Notes: generated from the sequence alone by a model not told the origin. Positions 43,472-53,246 are shown, counted from the first letter of the stretch. The stretch: 64,000 nucleotides of DNA from Bradyrhizobium sp. AZCC 2262 (GCF_036924535.1 NZ_JAZHRT010000001.1:124001-188000); one strand, 5' to 3'. Program-made: numbers and translations.

Positions 43472-46315
43472 ATGTCTATCAGGAACACACGCTTAGGTTT
43501 TGCGCGGATAGTTGAACACCCGGACAAGCAAGCCAGGTCCAGGCCAAGAGTCATGGTTGACGACGATCCTCAAGGAAATCTGCAATTTGGCCCCTTTGAG
43601 CTTTCGAGCAAGGAAAGGGTGCTGCGGCGCGAGGGCGAGGTGTTGCCGCTTGGCAGCAGGGCCCTCGACATTCTGATCTACCTCGCCGGACGTCCGGGTG
43701 AGGTGATCGCAAAGCAGGAATTGATCGATCACGTCTGGCCGGACGTAACGGTCGAGGACGGCAGCATCCGGGTCCACGTCGCCGCGATCCGCAAGGCACT
43801 TGGCGACGGCCAATTTGGCAACCGCTACATCGCAAACGTCAAGGGGCGGGGCTACTCGTTCGTCGGCAACGTCGTCTCCGGCGCCGGCGGCACGGAAAGC
43901 GGAAACGCGAGGCTCCGGCAACACGGTAGGCTTCCGCTGCGACCGATCACGATGATCGGGCGCGAAATGGCCGTCAGCGAGGTCAGCGACAAGCTGCGAG
44001 AAGCGCGGTTCGTAACGCTGCTCGGCCCCGGCGGCATTGGCAAGACGACCATTGCGCTGGCCGTTGGCCGCGCCGTTGCCGAAGAGTTTGGCGGCAAGGT
44101 GCATTTTGTCGACCTGGAGAGCCTTACCGATCCGCGGCATGTGGCGGGGGCCGTCGCGACATCTCTCGGACTTGCGCTCAAATCGAAAGATCCCGGCCTG
44201 GAGCTGGTCGACCTCGTTCGCTCGCAGAAGCTTCTGATCATTCTCGACAGTTGTGAACACGTGATCGAGGCGGTCGCTCTGGTGGCCGAACAACTTTACC
44301 AGGAAGCCGAGCAGATCCATCTTCTGACCACGAGTCGCGAATTGCTGAAAGTCGAGGGTGAGCATTGCTGCCGGGTTCTCCCGCTCGATGTTCCACCGGA
44401 CGGGTCTGCGCAGACGGCACATACCGTGCTTCGATATCCGGCCGTGCAATTGTTTGTGCGGCGGGTGGCGGCGAGGGCGGGAGGCGTCGTTCTCACCGAC
44501 GAGGAAGCGCCGTTCGTCGCGGAAATGTGCCGAAAGCTGGACGGCATGCCGCTGGCGATCGAGTTGGCGGCGGGCCAGGTCGCCATACTCGGCATCAAGA
44601 ACACGGTAGCCCGCCTGGTGTCCCGGCTGGAATTGCTGAAGCTAAGCCACCGGACGGCAGTTCCCAGGCACCGGACGCTCAAGGCGACACTGGATTGGAG
44701 CTATGATCTGCTGTCCAACGCAGAGAGGATTGTTCTTCGACGCATTGCTCCTTTCGTCGGTCAATTCACCCTCGAGGGCGCGAGATGCATCGCCGGTGAA
44801 CTCGACGTGGGCGCCGGAGAAATTTTTGACGCAATCGCCGGCCTGGTCGAGAAGTCGTTGATTGCAACCCGGATCGACGAAACGCAGGCGCAGTATCGGT
44901 TGCTGGACACGACGCGGGCTTATGCGCTTGAAAAACTGGAGGAGCATGGCGAGTTCGACTCGATCTTCCTGCGGCATGTGGAATACGTCACCCAACAGCT
45001 CGAATCGCAAAAAGAAATGCTGTCGGCCTTGCCACGGGCTGAAAGGGTTTCAGCCTATTCCCGGCAGCTCGGCAATATCAGGTCGGCGCTGGAATGGAGC
45101 TTTGGATCGCACGGCAACGACGAGATCGCGACCAAACTTGCGGTCGCTTCAACGCAGCCTTTTATGGAACTGTCGCTACTGACCGAATGGCAGGGCTGGG
45201 CCGAACAGGCCATAGCCCGGCTGGAAGGTCGCGAGAGGAACTCCAGCCACGAGATGGCGGCTTCCGCTTCGGACCTTGCCCAGGAGTTCAGGCTGCTGAG
45301 CGGACTGTTCCTGTATTCGAGCTGGACCACCGACATTCACCGCGCGCTCGATATCGCCGCGCGAAGCCAACGGGTGGCCTTGAAAATACGAGATCGCGAC
45401 GACATGGCGTTCGCCGAGACGATGTTGGGCGCCGCCAATCATCTGGCGGGAAATCATCTCGCAGCACAGGGGCATTTCGAAGCGTGCCTGCGCCACTCGG
45501 CGCCGGGCGCGCGCCTGCGCGCCGGACACTACCTGTTTCACCACACCACCCTCTCGCTTGCCGGCATGGCGCGCTCGCTGTTGTACCGGGGGGTACTCGA
45601 CCAATCGCTGCACTACGCGAGGCTCGCGATAGAGGAAGGGGAAAAATCCGGCTATCCGGCGACATTGTGCCGAGCCCTGATCCTGATTCTCCCTGTCTAT
45701 CTGGCGCTCGAGGATTGGCCGAGGGCAGAGCAATACATCGCGCAACTGAGCGATCTCTCCGCAGCTCACGCCCTCAAGCCGCTCCAGGCCATCGCAACCG
45801 GGTTGCGAGGCCGGTGGCTTCTGCTTCAAGACAATGTTCGCGACGGCGTTCCGTTGCTGAAGAGGGCGTCGGAAGAGCTCGAGGCTCAACGTCATGAAAT
45901 GCTCAATATGGATTTTGTCAGCGATCTCGGTGCGGGTCTTGCTGCTTCCGGCCTTCACGAGGAGGCCTTGACGCTGGTGGCGAATGCCCTCGACGTGCAA
46001 AAACGTGGGGGAAAATTTCTGTTCGTGCCGGCTCTGATGAGAGTGAAAGGCGTCGTCCTGGCATCCAGATCGCACGAGGACTATCCCGAAGCAGAAACGA
46101 GCTTTCTGTCGGCAATCGACTGGGCGAAACGGCAGTCCGCCGCTCTGTTTGAATTGAAAGCCGCGACGGACCTTGCGGAGCTGTTGCTGAAACAGGATCG
46201 CGTGCCGGAAGCTTGCAAGCATCTCGGCGCGGCCGTCGATCGAATGCCGGCCGGGATATTATCTCCCGATCACGCGCGCGCCCTGCAGGTGCTCAACCAG
46301 CTCCAATCCGGCTGA
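43472..46315 (+). CDS. Winged-helix / STAND ATPase / TPR regulator, paralogue 3
   Basis: A 947-residue protein of the same architecture: winged helix (about 38-133; LPLGSRALDILIYLAGRPG, HVWPDVTVEDGSIRVHVAAI, RYIANVKGRGYSFVGNV), P-loop LGPGGIGKTT (184-193), Walker B LLIILD, GMPLAIELAAGQ and C-terminal helical repeats. The first 27 residues look unstructured, and an ATG at 43553 (MVDDDPQGNLQFG) is an alternative start; neither has a strong ribosome site. It is divergent from the LuxR-type regulator across 135 bp and followed after 115 bp by poxB. Confidence 0.9.
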   Translation: MSIRNTRLGFARIVEHPDKQARSRPRVMVDDDPQGNLQFGPFELSSKERVLRREGEVLPLGSRALDILIYLAGRPGEVIAKQELIDHVWPDVTVEDGSIRVHVAAIRKALGDGQFGNRYIANVKGRGYSFVGNVVSGAGGTESGNARLRQHGRLPLRPITMIGREMAVSEVSDKLREARFVTLLGPGGIGKTTIALAVGRAVAEEFGGKVHFVDLESLTDPRHVAGAVATSLGLALKSKDPGLELVDLVRSQKLLIILDSCEHVIEAVALVAEQLYQEAEQIHLLTTSRELLKVEGEHCCRVLPLDVPPDGSAQTAHTVLRYPAVQLFVRRVAARAGGVVLTDEEAPFVAEMCRKLDGMPLAIELAAGQVAILGIKNTVARLVSRLELLKLSHRTAVPRHRTLKATLDWSYDLLSNAERIVLRRIAPFVGQFTLEGARCIAGELDVGAGEIFDAIAGLVEKSLIATRIDETQAQYRLLDTTRAYALEKLEEHGEFDSIFLRHVEYVTQQLESQKEMLSALPRAERVSAYSRQLGNIRSALEWSFGSHGNDEIATKLAVASTQPFMELSLLTEWQGWAEQAIARLEGRERNSSHEMAASASDLAQEFRLLSGLFLYSSWTTDIHRALDIAARSQRVALKIRDRDDMAFAETMLGAANHLAGNHLAAQGHFEACLRHSAPGARLRAGHYLFHHTTLSLAGMARSLLYRGVLDQSLHYARLAIEEGEKSGYPATLCRALILILPVYLALEDWPRAEQYIAQLSDLSAAHALKPLQAIATGLRGRWLLLQDNVRDGVPLLKRASEELEAQRHEMLNMDFVSDLGAGLAASGLHEEALTLVANALDVQKRGGKFLFVPALMRVKGVVLASRSHEDYPEAETSFLSAIDWAKRQSAALFELKAATDLAELLLKQDRVPEACKHLGAAVDRMPAGILSPDHARALQVLNQLQSG

Positions 46316-46430
46316 AGCAGACATCGCGCTGCCAGCGCAGGCGGGTTCAAGTCCTCGCATTCCGATACAAGCCCCAGGTGCGCGATCGGGTGCACGCTGT
46401 GTCAAGCGGTCACAGCAGGGATTTAGCGCA

Positions 46431-48143
46431 ATGGGCAGGCTGGTTGCGGATATCATTGTCGAAACCCTGCAAAATGCGGGCGTCAAGCATTGTTACGGCG
46501 TGGTGGGCGATACGCTCAATCGGATCGCCGGCTCACTCGAAAAAAGCGAAATCGAGTGGGTGTCGATGCGACACGAAGAAGCCGGCGCGTTCGCCGCCCA
46601 GGCGGAGGCGCTGGTTGCGGATCGCCTGACGGCCGTTGCCGGGAGTTGCGGCCCCGGAAGCCTGCATTTCATCAACGGGCTATATGAGGCCAATCGCAAT
46701 CGGGCGCCCGTCATTCTGACTGCAAGCCAGATCATTCGCGATGAATTGGGCTTCGATTTCATCCAGGAGGTCGACTTCAAGCAGGTCTACCGGGACTGCA
46801 GCGTCTTCTGCGACATGATCCACACGCCGGAGCAGGCGCGACGCAAGACCGTGATCGCCTGCCAGACGGCGCTGGCGAAACGCGGTGTTGCCGTTCTGAT
46901 CGTGCCGGCGGATGTCTCCGCCTCCGTCGTGGACGACCGCATCCCTTACACGGTCCATGTCGCCAGGCCCGTCACGCGCCCGAACGATGCCGATCTCGCC
47001 GAGATCGCGGAAATTCTCAACAAAAGCGAAAATGTCGTGCTGTACGGCGGATCGGGCTGCCAGGGCGCACATCAGGAGATTCTAGCGGTTGCCGACAAAC
47101 TGAAGGCGCCGATCGCGCATACGTCGCGGGCGAAGGATTTCCTAGAGCATGACAATCCCTACAACATCGGAATGACCGGGATGCTCGGCAACGAGGCCGG
47201 CTACCATGCCTTGCTCGACTGCGATGCGTTGTTGATGCTTGGTGCGGACTTTGCCTGGCGGCAGTTTTATCCCGACAAGGCAAAGATCGTGCAGGTCGAT
47301 ATCGACCCGACCCATCTCGGGCGGCGCCACCCGGTCACGAAGGGCGTTGTCGGCGATGTGAAGGCGACGATGGCGGCGTTGCTGCCGCTGCTGGTCGAGC
47401 GTGCCGACGCCTCGTTCCGAACGGCATACGTCCAGCGCTACGCGAAGTATCGGGAGTCGCAACTGGCCAAAATCGCTGCCGGCCACGATGGCAGCATTCC
47501 CGGGAGCTATCTGACACAGGTGATCAACCGCCACGCGGCAAAGGATGCGCTATTCACGGCCGACGACGGCACCCCGGCCGCCTGGGCCTATCGCCATATC
47601 GACGCGAACGGTCAACGCCGCATTTTCGCCAGTCTGCTTCATGGCACGATGGCCAACGGCATGCCGGGGTCCATCGGACTGCAAAAGGCGGAACCCGGTC
47701 GCCAGGTCGTGTGCATGGCAGGCGATGGCGGAATTTCGATGCTGCTCGGCGACCTGATGACCGTCGTCACACAGGAGCTGCCGATCAAGATTGCGGTCTA
47801 TGACAACGGCAAGCTCGGCTTTGTGGAGATCGAGCAAAAGGCCGAGGGGATGCTCGATACCTTCACGAAGTTGAAGAATCCGAACTTTGCCGGGGTGGCA
47901 CGAGCGCTGGGTCTCTGGGGCCAGACGGTTTCAAATGCGAACCAACTGGAGACCGCGGTCAAGGATTGGCTGGCGCAACCGGGGCCCGCGCTCCTGCACG
48001 TGCACGTCAACCCGATGCAACTCGTCATGCCGCCGTTCACGCAGGTAGAGCCGGCGATCGGAATGGCGCTCTATTCGACTCGCGCCATTTTGCATGGCCG
48101 GGGAGGCGATGTCTGGGAGATGGTGAAGGAGAATTTTCTCTAG
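46431..48143 (+). CDS. poxB: Thiamine diphosphate-dependent pyruvate oxidase/dehydrogenase (PoxB-type)
   Basis: A 570-residue ThDP enzyme colinear with E. coli PoxB, the membrane-associated flavoprotein that converts pyruvate to acetate and passes electrons to quinone. It has the catalytic glutamate in MRHEEAGAFAA, SCGPGSLHFINGLYEANRN, FAD-region motifs DNPYNIGMTGMLG and VQVDIDPTHLGRR, the ThDP motif CMAGDGGISMLLGDLM ending in VYDNGKLG, and a C-terminal tail MALYSTRAILHGRGGDVWEM resembling the lipid-activated tail of PoxB. The start is ATG 46431. It follows a STAND regulator, so it is a candidate target of the regulator cluster. Confidence 0.9.
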   Translation: MGRLVADIIVETLQNAGVKHCYGVVGDTLNRIAGSLEKSEIEWVSMRHEEAGAFAAQAEALVADRLTAVAGSCGPGSLHFINGLYEANRNRAPVILTASQIIRDELGFDFIQEVDFKQVYRDCSVFCDMIHTPEQARRKTVIACQTALAKRGVAVLIVPADVSASVVDDRIPYTVHVARPVTRPNDADLAEIAEILNKSENVVLYGGSGCQGAHQEILAVADKLKAPIAHTSRAKDFLEHDNPYNIGMTGMLGNEAGYHALLDCDALLMLGADFAWRQFYPDKAKIVQVDIDPTHLGRRHPVTKGVVGDVKATMAALLPLLVERADASFRTAYVQRYAKYRESQLAKIAAGHDGSIPGSYLTQVINRHAAKDALFTADDGTPAAWAYRHIDANGQRRIFASLLHGTMANGMPGSIGLQKAEPGRQVVCMAGDGGISMLLGDLMTVVTQELPIKIAVYDNGKLGFVEIEQKAEGMLDTFTKLKNPNFAGVARALGLWGQTVSNANQLETAVKDWLAQPGPALLHVHVNPMQLVMPPFTQVEPAIGMALYSTRAILHGRGGDVWEMVKENFL

Positions 48144-48280
48144 CCGAGGCGTCGTCTTCCCCAGTGAAGGCGCGATGCGGCGGCGTGGCACCCCCTATCG
48201 ATTTGCTGGGCAGCATGAGTGTGGTCAAGCATCGCTGCCATGGGCGGCCGCGATTGCTCAACTCGCGGGAGCTATCGGCT

Positions 48281-48805
48281 GTGCCCATAGCCAGATATTT
48301 TGTGGTTGTCGGAAGCGCGCTTATGGTTCTTCTGCTGGTAGCCGGCTGGTCCTTGCCGGAGCCTCCGCCGAACCTTTCTGATCGGCCGGAGATCATCGAA
48401 AGGGCGGTTATCCGGATCAGATCCGAGCGTAAGTGGCCGGAAAAGGTCGTCCTGGATACCAACCAGCCGACATTCTCGTCATCCTCCATTGAGGTGGCGC
48501 TGGCCCAGGAGTCGGCCGGATATCTGCCTGATGAAATGACCGGTCAGACCAGTGTTGTGTCCCTGGCCGAATCGATGGCCAGGCAACAGCCTGATGTTCG
48601 GCCGACCGTCGCAAATCCGCCGCCGGTGCGCGCCAGGCGCAAGAAGGTAAGGGCGGTTCGATCCTTTCACGTGGCAAGAGTCCGTAGTCCCAATGAGCTG
48701 CAGGGATTGGGTGAGGCGTGCTGTTGGTTCGAGCCAACGGATCGGCGAAGGTGCGTCGCGCGCCGTGACTTACGGACAGACAGACTGGCATTTTCTGGGG
48801 GCTGA
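48281..48805 (+). CDS. Uncharacterised protein with N-terminal membrane helix
   Basis: A 174-residue protein from GTG 48281 (PIARYFVVVGSALMVLLLVA), which has GGGAG upstream; ATG 48215 would add 22 basic residues. After the helix comes SLPEPPPNLSDRPEIIERAV, IRIRSERKWPEKVVLDTNQP, a proline-rich segment, and a basic tail (ARRKKVRAVRSFHVARVR). I recognise the beginning as a recurrent Bradyrhizobium-type hypothetical protein. The end, CCWFEPTDRRRCVARRD, may be irregular. Its function is unknown. Confidence 0.65.
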   Translation: MPIARYFVVVGSALMVLLLVAGWSLPEPPPNLSDRPEIIERAVIRIRSERKWPEKVVLDTNQPTFSSSSIEVALAQESAGYLPDEMTGQTSVVSLAESMARQQPDVRPTVANPPPVRARRKKVRAVRSFHVARVRSPNELQGLGEACCWFEPTDRRRCVARRDLRTDRLAFSGG

Positions 48806-48987
48806 ATGAAAGCCCGATCGGGAATGGGCACAATTGTACAATACGGGCCGTTATCGGGCCGCCATGCTCAAAGCAAGCACGTTGACGTGCGAGTGGCAGG
48901 CTCCAGACGCCGTAAGCGGCTGGTGCGCTGCACAGGCGGGCAGTCGGCGGAAGAGATGCCGCATGGTACAACATCGGTGCACCAACG

Positions 48988-50142
48988 ATGAAGATACACG
49001 CCACGCTCCCGGTGAAGGGTCGAGATCTCCGGCTTGACCTGTTCCGCGGGGTGGCAAATTGGGGAATCTTCCTGGACCATATCCCCAATAACGTCGTGAA
49101 CTGGGTGACAACGCGGAACTACGGCTTCAGCGATGCGGCGGATCTCTTCATCTTCATTTCCGGCTACACCGTCGCCTTTGTCTTTGCGCGGATGATGCTT
49201 GAACGCGGGTTTATCATCGGCGCGTCGAGGCTACTGAAGCGTGTCTGGCAGATCTACGTCGCCCACGTCTTCCTCTTCGTGCTCTACCTCGCCGAAATCG
49301 GATATCTCGCGCAGAGGTATGGCAATTCTGGTTTCACCGATGAATTCAACATACGGGGCTTCCTAGCCAATCCGGCGCAGTTCCTGTTTGAGGGGCTGAT
49401 ACTTCGCTTCAAGCCGGTGAACATGGATGTGCTGCCGCTTTACATCGTGCTGATGGGCGTTTTCCCGCCGATCCTGTGGCTGATGCTGCGTCGACCCAAT
49501 ATGACCCTGGCGGCTTCGGCGCTGCTCTATGTGATGGCCAGGCACTTCGGCTGGAACCTTCCGGCCTATCCGGTCGGCGACTGGTATTTCAATCCGTTCG
49601 CATGGCAATTTCTGTTCACGTTCGGAGCCTGGTTTGCCCTTGGTGGATCGGCTCAGGCGATGCCATTCATTCGATCGCGTACCGCGTTGGTGCTCGGCAT
49701 CGCCTATCTCCTGTTCGCCCTGATAATGACGATGGCGGCCCGGTTTGACGAACTGCGGTCACTGATCCCGCCGGAGATCTACGGCGCCTTCAATCTGAAC
49801 GACAAAACCAACCTCGCGCCCTATCGCTTGCTGCACTTTGTCGTATTCGCGTTCTTTGTCGTTCGCCTGCTGCCACGCGATTGGGCGGGGCTGGAGTGGC
49901 GGATCTTTCGTCCCGCCATCAAGTGCGGCCAGCAGTCGCTCGAGGTGTTTTGCGCCGGCATATTCCTGTCCTTTGCCGCACATTTCGTGCTGGTCGAGGT
50001 TTCCGGCGCGGTCTGGATGCAGATCGTGGTCAGCATCGTCGGTATCTTGATGATGACCGCGCTGGCGTACTATCGGTCTTGGTCGAAGAATGCCGACAAA
50101 GCACCGACGAAGATCAAGCCGATCGTCGCAGTGGCAGGTTGA
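48988..50142 (+). CDS. opgC: OpgC-family membrane protein (periplasmic glucan succinyl/acyl modification)
   Basis: A 384-residue inner-membrane protein with about ten helices. The N-terminal signature GRDLRLDLFRGVANWGIFLD, then NYGFSDAADLFIFISGYTVA matches the OpgC family, whose members attach succinyl groups to osmoregulated periplasmic glucans. It is one of the acyltransferase-3-like membrane families. The next gene, an adenylate cyclase, starts 3 bp after its stop, so the two are translationally coupled. Confidence 0.9.
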   Translation: MKIHATLPVKGRDLRLDLFRGVANWGIFLDHIPNNVVNWVTTRNYGFSDAADLFIFISGYTVAFVFARMMLERGFIIGASRLLKRVWQIYVAHVFLFVLYLAEIGYLAQRYGNSGFTDEFNIRGFLANPAQFLFEGLILRFKPVNMDVLPLYIVLMGVFPPILWLMLRRPNMTLAASALLYVMARHFGWNLPAYPVGDWYFNPFAWQFLFTFGAWFALGGSAQAMPFIRSRTALVLGIAYLLFALIMTMAARFDELRSLIPPEIYGAFNLNDKTNLAPYRLLHFVVFAFFVVRLLPRDWAGLEWRIFRPAIKCGQQSLEVFCAGIFLSFAAHFVLVEVSGAVWMQIVVSIVGILMMTALAYYRSWSKNADKAPTKIKPIVAVAG

Positions 50143-50145
50143 GAG

Positions 50146-51228
50146 GTGCCTGGGCCGCATTGGATAACACCAGACTCCATACTGCGTTATCTTGCCGAGC
50201 TCCGTTCCCTTCCTGCGGCGGCCGCGATTGCAGCCGGCATTTTTCTCATCGACACGCTGACGTCTCTCCATTTTGCGGTAGCATCCCTTTACGTGATCGT
50301 TGTCTTGATTGCCGCTCACGACCTTCATCGCCGTGGCATAGTGATCACGGGCGTCACCTGCGCATTTCTTACGGTCATGAGCTACGTGATCATGCACGGA
50401 GTTGTGGTGGATGGAGCCGCCCCGTTGCGGTTTGCGGTGAGCCTGATTTCGATTCTGATTGCCACCATCCTGGTGCTCCGGAACGTTTCGGCAAACCAGC
50501 GCGTCAAGGAAGTTGAGCGGGAGCGAGCAAACCTCGCTCGCTTCTTCTCGCCAAAAATTGTCGACCAACTCGTCGACATTCATACCCCATTTTCCTTCGC
50601 GCGCCGCCAACCCGCCACGGTTTTGTTTGCCGACATGATAGGCTTTACCGCGTATTCGTCGGGACAGCCTCCAGGCGTTGTCATCAGCGTGCTGCGCGAT
50701 CTGCTTCACTTCCTGAGCGAGGCGGTTTTCTCCAATCAAGGATCGGTCGACAAATATCTGGGGGACGGGTTGATGGCATTTTTTGGCCCGCCCCTGACGA
50801 GCCCGCGAGATGCCACAAACGCGGCTATGTGTGCCCTGGAAATCGTGAAATCGATCGAATGCTGGAACCACCAGCGCACCCGTTGCAACGAGAGTGTCGT
50901 CCGCATCGCCGTTGGCATTCATTATGGCGAGGTCGTGCAAGGAAATGTCGGCGGCGAAAAACGGCTCGAACTCACCTTGGTCGGGGACACCGTGAATATC
51001 GCCAGCCGCGTTGAAGCTTATTGCCGAACTCTCGATGCCTCGGTGCTGGTTACCGGTGAATTCGTGGAGGCGCTGTCAGCAGAGGGTAGTCTGGAACTTG
51101 TGAAAGCTTTTGTCGACGAAGGTTTCCACGTTCTGCGCGGTTGCAAGGAGCCGATCCGTCTCTTTAGCGTGAGAAGAGAGACAGAGACTGCCCAGCGATT
51201 GGCTGGTCTGCAGGCGTCCGGCGGATGA
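50146..51228 (+). CDS. Membrane-bound class III adenylate/guanylate cyclase
   Basis: A 360-residue protein with four predicted membrane helices (about 25-112; FLIDTLTSLHFAVASLYVIV) and a C-terminal class III cyclase domain (about 150-345). The metal aspartates are Asp163 (FADMIGFT) and Asp207 (YLGDG); substrate and transition-state residues Lys203, Asp281, Asn284 and Arg288 (VGDTVNIASR) are in place, so activity as an adenylate cyclase is likely. The start is GTG 50146 just after the opgC stop. cAMP produced here could answer an envelope or osmotic signal sensed by the membrane domain. Confidence 0.92.
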   Translation: MPGPHWITPDSILRYLAELRSLPAAAAIAAGIFLIDTLTSLHFAVASLYVIVVLIAAHDLHRRGIVITGVTCAFLTVMSYVIMHGVVVDGAAPLRFAVSLISILIATILVLRNVSANQRVKEVERERANLARFFSPKIVDQLVDIHTPFSFARRQPATVLFADMIGFTAYSSGQPPGVVISVLRDLLHFLSEAVFSNQGSVDKYLGDGLMAFFGPPLTSPRDATNAAMCALEIVKSIECWNHQRTRCNESVVRIAVGIHYGEVVQGNVGGEKRLELTLVGDTVNIASRVEAYCRTLDASVLVTGEFVEALSAEGSLELVKAFVDEGFHVLRGCKEPIRLFSVRRETETAQRLAGLQASGG

Positions 51229-51593
51229 AGGTGGGTAAAATGGATAGGCGAACCGGGCACCACCGTCCCCAATCCTTTTTATGTGGTTCTTATACCAAAG
51301 GGCCAACACCCCCATCGAATTCGTGCGTCGATTAGGCAACTGCATTGTCGCCTCGCCATTCTGGCGGAAAAATGCAGCAGTTTTGTCCAAGACCTCGCAA
51401 CTGATGACCGGCAACCTGTCCGGCTAGGATCCGCTTGTCGTCGTTTCAGACCTTCACAAGCACCAAGCTGCGCGCGAGGCGCGGGCTGGTGCCGTGAGGT
51501 ACGTTCGGCAGAAAGCTGGACCGGTGACCAGACGATCCGCTCGCTCAGAATGGCGGACGCCGAAACGGTCGGAGGAAGACAAGGGAGGCTGCC
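51229..51593. other. Intergenic region before the PHA operon, no gene seen
   Basis: The 365 bp contain no protein-like frame with a ribosome site. A T-rich stretch (CCTTTTTATGTGGTTCTTATACC, near 51274-51296) could hold a promoter or transcription end. GGGAGG at 51584-51589 is the ribosome site of the acyl-CoA ligase gene. Confidence 0.4.
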
Positions 51594-53246
51594 ATGGTGG
51601 GAAGGCTGATTCAGACCACCAAATCGGCTTATCAGTATCCGTTGATTTTCAAGCAGCTGTGGCACACGCCGCGCGTGCAGGCACCGGATCAGGAGGTCGT
51701 CTACCGCGATTTGAAACGCTTCACCTATCTCCAGATCAAGGAGCGGATTGGTCGCCTCGCCTCAGCCCTGAGCAAAGCGGGTGTCGTGCCGGGTGACACC
51801 GTAGGTGTCCTCGACTGGGACAGTCACCGCTTTCTCGAAGCATTTTTCGCGATCCCGATGATGGGTGCGGTGTTACAGACAGTGAATGTCCGTCTGTCAC
51901 CCGAACAGATCGCCTACACCATCGACCACGCGGGCGCCTCGACGCTTCTCGTCAATGATGAGTTCGTCGGATTGCTCGAGGGACTGAAGGCCCAGTTGCC
52001 GAAGGTCAAGCGGCTGATCGTGATGTCGGACCGACCTGCGCCGCAGACCGGCAGTCTATCGTTCATCGGTGAATATGAAAGCCTGCTTGCTGCGGCTGCA
52101 CCTGACTACGACTTTCCCGATTTCGACGAGAACACCCAAGCGACCACCTTCTACACCACCGGAACGACCGGACTGCCGAAGGGGGTCTATTACAGCCACC
52201 GGCAACTCGTGCTGCACTCGATCTGCGGCTTGGCCCTGTTCGGTATGGCGGGCACGCAGGGCCGCTTCTCCCGCGACGACGTTTACATGCCGATTACGCC
52301 GATGTTTCACGTCCATGCCTGGGGATTCCCCTGGTCGGCGACACTCGCCGGGGTCAAGCAGGTCTATCCCGGGCGCTACGAGCCGGCGATGCTGGTCAAG
52401 CTGATCAAGAATGAGGGCGTCACCTTCACCCACGGCGTACCGACGATCCTGCAGATGCTGCTCGACGCGGCGGCTGCGGAAAATGTCGATTTGACGCGTC
52501 TCAAGATGGTGATTGGCGGTTCGGCCCTGCCGAAGGCGCTGGCAAAGCGGGCGCTTGCTGCGGGCATCGACATCTTCGCGGGCTACGGGATGTCGGAGAC
52601 CGGTCCGCTTGCCGCGGTGTCCCACGTCCGATCAAAGGACCTGACCGGTGATCCGGACGGAGAGGTCGAGTTTCGCGCCAGGGCCGGTATCGCCGGGCCG
52701 TTGGTGGATCTGCGCATTGTGGATACCGACATGAAGAGCGTGCCGCATGACGGCAAGTCCGCCGGCGAGATCGTGCTGCGGGCGCCCTGGCTCACCCAGG
52801 GTTATTTCAACAATCCCGAGGGCTCGGAGCAACTCTGGGCCGGGGGTTACCTGCACACCAGCGATATCGCCGTGGTTGACGCCAACGGCTCGGTGCACAT
52901 CACCGATCGCATCAAGGACGTGATCAAGACCGGCGGCGAATGGGTCTCGTCATTGCAGATCGAGGACCTGATCACGCAATGCGCCGGCGTTGCAGAGGCG
53001 GCCGTCATCGGCGTCAAGGACGAGAAATGGGGTGAGCGGCCGTGCGCGCTCGTGGTCAAGCGGTCGTCCGATATGAATAGCGTCAGCGATGCCGCCATCA
53101 AGGACCATCTCAAGGTGTTCGCCGACCAGGGCATCATCTCGAAATACGGCATTCCGCAGAAGATTCTGTTCATCGACAGCATCCCAAAGACCAGCGTCGG
53201 CAAGATCAACAAGAAAGAGCTGCGCGAACGATACGGCGACATGTAG
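51594..53246 (+). CDS. Fatty-acyl-CoA synthetase (AMP-forming ligase)
   Basis: A 550-residue ANL-superfamily ligase that activates a fatty or hydroxy fatty acid with ATP and CoA. The phosphate loop TFYTTGTTGLPKGVYYSH, MFHVHAWGFPW, GYGMSETGPLAAVSHV, LHTSDIAVVDANGSVHITDR and the C-terminal lysine motif PKTSVGKINKKELRERYG are all present. ATG 51594 follows GGGAGG. It opens a five-gene operon with MaoC, PHA synthase, PHA depolymerase and acyl-CoA dehydrogenase genes, so it likely feeds, and recycles, PHA monomers. Confidence 0.92.
   Translation: MVGRLIQTTKSAYQYPLIFKQLWHTPRVQAPDQEVVYRDLKRFTYLQIKERIGRLASALSKAGVVPGDTVGVLDWDSHRFLEAFFAIPMMGAVLQTVNVRLSPEQIAYTIDHAGASTLLVNDEFVGLLEGLKAQLPKVKRLIVMSDRPAPQTGSLSFIGEYESLLAAAAPDYDFPDFDENTQATTFYTTGTTGLPKGVYYSHRQLVLHSICGLALFGMAGTQGRFSRDDVYMPITPMFHVHAWGFPWSATLAGVKQVYPGRYEPAMLVKLIKNEGVTFTHGVPTILQMLLDAAAAENVDLTRLKMVIGGSALPKALAKRALAAGIDIFAGYGMSETGPLAAVSHVRSKDLTGDPDGEVEFRARAGIAGPLVDLRIVDTDMKSVPHDGKSAGEIVLRAPWLTQGYFNNPEGSEQLWAGGYLHTSDIAVVDANGSVHITDRIKDVIKTGGEWVSSLQIEDLITQCAGVAEAAVIGVKDEKWGERPCALVVKRSSDMNSVSDAAIKDHLKVFADQGIISKYGIPQKILFIDSIPKTSVGKINKKELRERYGDM

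Noticed and set aside
34729..46315. Possibility that the STAND genes are a phage-defence (Avs/NLR-like) island
   Set aside because: They share the NTPase-plus-repeat architecture, but the N-terminal or C-terminal effectors are DNA-binding winged helix or LuxR domains, not nucleases, proteases or TIR/membrane effectors, and no other defence or mobile genes are nearby.
46341..46358. tRNA-like T-loop (GGGTTCAAGTCC)
   Set aside because: The flanking stem does not pair and no acceptor, D or anticodon arm can be built around it.
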